NCBI GenBank assembly: GCA_030043575.1 | Contig: JASHXK010000332.1 | Span: 1 to 6,037, forward strand | Source: Terriglobales bacterium | GTDB lineage: Bacteria; Acidobacteriota; Terriglobia; Terriglobales; Acidobacteriaceae | Direction: 5' to 3' | Length of the DNA stretch: 6,037 nucleotides | Shown: piece after piece, positions 4,902 through 6,037 of the stretch | Numbering within the stretch: the first letter of the stretch is position 1 | Layout: every line of letters starts with the position of its first letter | Translations under genes and position numbers: made by a program | Notes under the pieces: generated by a model | What the model was told of the DNA's origin: nothing | What the model saw: the letters and a program-made list of their open reading frames with translations, nothing else | Databases searched by the model: none

Positions 4902-5035
4902 GACGGGAGGCAGTCGGACCGGAGACCGCAATTCCTGTTTTCTCGGCAAAAGTTCCAAAAGTTTCGTCGCGGCCAAGTTCGGCAACTTCGCGGTATTCGC
5001 AGGGTTCCTGTTGCTGATACGCTTGACGTCAGCGT

Positions 5036-5039
5036 AGGA
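5036..5039 (+). promoter_or_regulatory. Ribosome binding site of the VWA gene
   Basis: AGGA lies 5 bases before GTG 5045. An in-frame TGA at 5024-5026 rules out any longer start, so this site together with GTG 5045 gives the most likely N-terminus. Confidence 0.6.
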
Positions 5040-5044
5040 TCCCC

Positions 5045-6037
5045 GTGCCCAATCATCAGATCCCCGTCATCGCAAGCAGAGTCGTGCCCGCTTTCGCCCA
5101 GCGCTGGTTAAGGGCTGCAGTCTTTGTTCTCGTGGCCGGCCCTTTTCTGCCCGGGCAGCAGCAGACCCCGGCACCCAGCCAGCAGCAGACCCCGCCTCCA
5201 ACGTTTTCGTCGGAGGTAAAAGTCGTCAATGTGCTGGCCACGGTCCGCGACAAGCACGGCCAGATCGTCAACAACCTGACCAAAGACGACTTCAAGCTGG
5301 AGCAGGACGGTCATCCGCAGACCATCCGTTACTTCGCGAAAGACACCGATCTGCCACTCACTCTCGGCTTGCTGGTTGATACCAGCATGAGCCAGCGGCG
5401 GCTGATCGATCAGGAGCGCACCGCCAGCTACGCCTTTCTTGATGACGTAATGCGCGTCGACAAGGACAAAGCCTTCGTCATCCACTTCGATCGGGAAATT
5501 GAACTGCTGCAGGACCTGACCAATTCGCGCGACAAGCTGGAAGCCGCGCTGGATAAGCTCAGCACGCCGCATTTCGATGACGCCAGCTCCAGCGGCGGAG
5601 GCGGATCTCCGGGCGGCGGAGGCGGCGGCCATCATGGCATGGGCGGTGGTACCACATTGTATGACGCCATCTTCCTTGCCTCCGACGAAGTGATGCGCAA
5701 GCAGGAGGGCCGCAAAGCGATCATTCTGCTGACCGACGGCGTCGACAACGCCAGCAAGGTCAGTTTGGACCGCGCGATCGAAACTGCACAGCGCGCCAAC
5801 ACGCTGGTTTACTCGATTTTGTATGCTGATCCGGACGCGTATGGACACCAGGGTATGGGCCCGGGAATGGGCCGGCACGGCGGTTGGGGCGGCATGGGCC
5901 GCTATCCAGGAGGCGGCGGAGGGTATCCGGGCGGCGGAGGTGGTGGCTATCCGCAACAGCAGCAGCATCCGGATGGCAAGAAAGTACTGCAACGGATTTC
6001 GAAAGAAACCGGCGGACGCTTCTTCGAAGTGTCGAAG
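5045..6037 (+). CDS. Exported VWA-domain protein of the acidobacterial VWFA-related type (3' partial)
   Basis: 331 codons are present and the frame is open at the window end. Residues 20-37 (RWLRAAVFVLVAGPFLPG) are a signal peptide or anchor, followed by a linker with two QQQTP units. Residues 57-97 match the lead-in of the acidobacterial VWFA-related family (EVKVVNVLATVRDKHGQIVNNLTKDDF.LEQDG). The VWA domain follows with a complete metal-ion-dependent adhesion site: D112-T-S114-M-S116, T203/T204 in GGTTLYDA, and T230-D231-G232. Two inserts are unusual: residues about 181-202 (Gly-rich with HH and GMGGG), just before the metal-site Thr, and about 269-309 (Gly/Met/Tyr/Pro-rich, ending QQQQHP) after LVYSILYADPDAYG. 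Such domains bind protein ligands through Mg2+. GTG 5045 is the first start after the in-frame stop at 5024. The open minus-strand frame across this region is a shadow. Confidence 0.9.
   Translation, partial: MPNHQIPVIASRVVPAFAQRWLRAAVFVLVAGPFLPGQQQTPAPSQQQTPPPTFSSEVKVVNVLATVRDKHGQIVNNLTKDDFKLEQDGHPQTIRYFAKDTDLPLTLGLLVDTSMSQRRLIDQERTASYAFLDDVMRVDKDKAFVIHFDREIELLQDLTNSRDKLEAALDKLSTPHFDDASSSGGGGSPGGGGGGHHGMGGGTTLYDAIFLASDEVMRKQEGRKAIILLTDGVDNASKVSLDRAIETAQRANTLVYSILYADPDAYGHQGMGPGMGRHGGWGGMGRYPGGGGGYPGGGGGGYPQQQQHPDGKKVLQRISKETGGRFFEVSK

Noticed and set aside
4861..4905. GEMM (cyclic-dinucleotide) riboswitch
   Set aside because: Only short fragments of the consensus are present. The GGCAAACC block and the first paired helix are missing, so it is not called as a riboswitch.
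5108..5992. 294-codon open frame on the minus strand
   Set aside because: It is antisense to the VWA gene, whose metal-site residues and family lead-in are unmistakable. The frame is open only because of the GC-rich codon pattern, and its protein resembles nothing known.
1..6037. tRNA, rRNA, CRISPR arrays, insertion sequences, prophage genes
   Set aside because: No cloverleaf, rRNA block, regularly spaced direct repeats or transposase/integrase motifs were found on either strand by eye.

Overview
The window reads as a chromosomal segment from a member of the Acidobacteriota, probably the class Terriglobia. The main pointer is the partial gene at the right end. It encodes an exported von Willebrand factor A (VWA) protein with the layout of the large VWFA-related family that is strongly expanded in acidobacteria: an N-terminal V-x-V strand, then a DK.G..V..L..DF..eqDG lead-in, then a DxSxS metal site. 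High G+C, many exported repeat or low-complexity proteins, and AGCTAAGAGC-type imperfect palindromes between genes fit the same assignment. This is inference from sequence character; no search was run.

Layout, left to right. (1) 24-570, minus strand: a small exported Pro/Thr/Ser/Asn/Gly-rich protein with 21-bp tandem repeats, a good Shine-Dalgarno (SD) sequence, nested inverted repeats just upstream, and a clear intrinsic terminator with a GCAA loop. (2) 838-1320, plus strand: a four-helix membrane protein of the DUF4149/TMEM205-like type. (3) 1321-1715: a 395-base stretch with no convincing gene. (4) 1716-2518, plus strand: a two-gene partner-switch operon made of a STAS-domain protein (SpoIIAA/RsbV-like) and a GHKL ATPase (SpoIIAB/RsbW-like), joined by an SD that overlaps the upstream stop codon. 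(5) 3807-2525, minus strand: ribH (lumazine synthase, fused to an N-terminal glyoxalase/VOC-like domain) overlapping nusB by ATGA. (6) 3864-3960: a long imperfect palindrome. (7) 4792-3965, minus strand: an exported HEAT-repeat protein. (8) 5045 to the window end, plus strand: the VWA protein, cut off by the window.

How the parts relate: ribH-nusB is a common bacterial housekeeping pairing (riboflavin biosynthesis and transcription antitermination) and is translationally coupled here. The STAS/ATPase pair is a self-contained regulatory module, but the STAS protein has Ala-Ala where the phosphorylatable Ser normally sits, so it may not switch in the usual way. The exported HEAT and VWA proteins are divergently transcribed from a 252-base gap and both look like protein-interaction scaffolds outside the cytoplasm.

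The observations most worth following up are the VOC-RibH fusion, the Ser-less STAS protein beside its presumed kinase, the roughly 97-base palindrome between the HEAT gene and ribH, and a probably leaderless ribH start. I saw no tRNA, rRNA, CRISPR array, insertion sequence or complete prophage gene.
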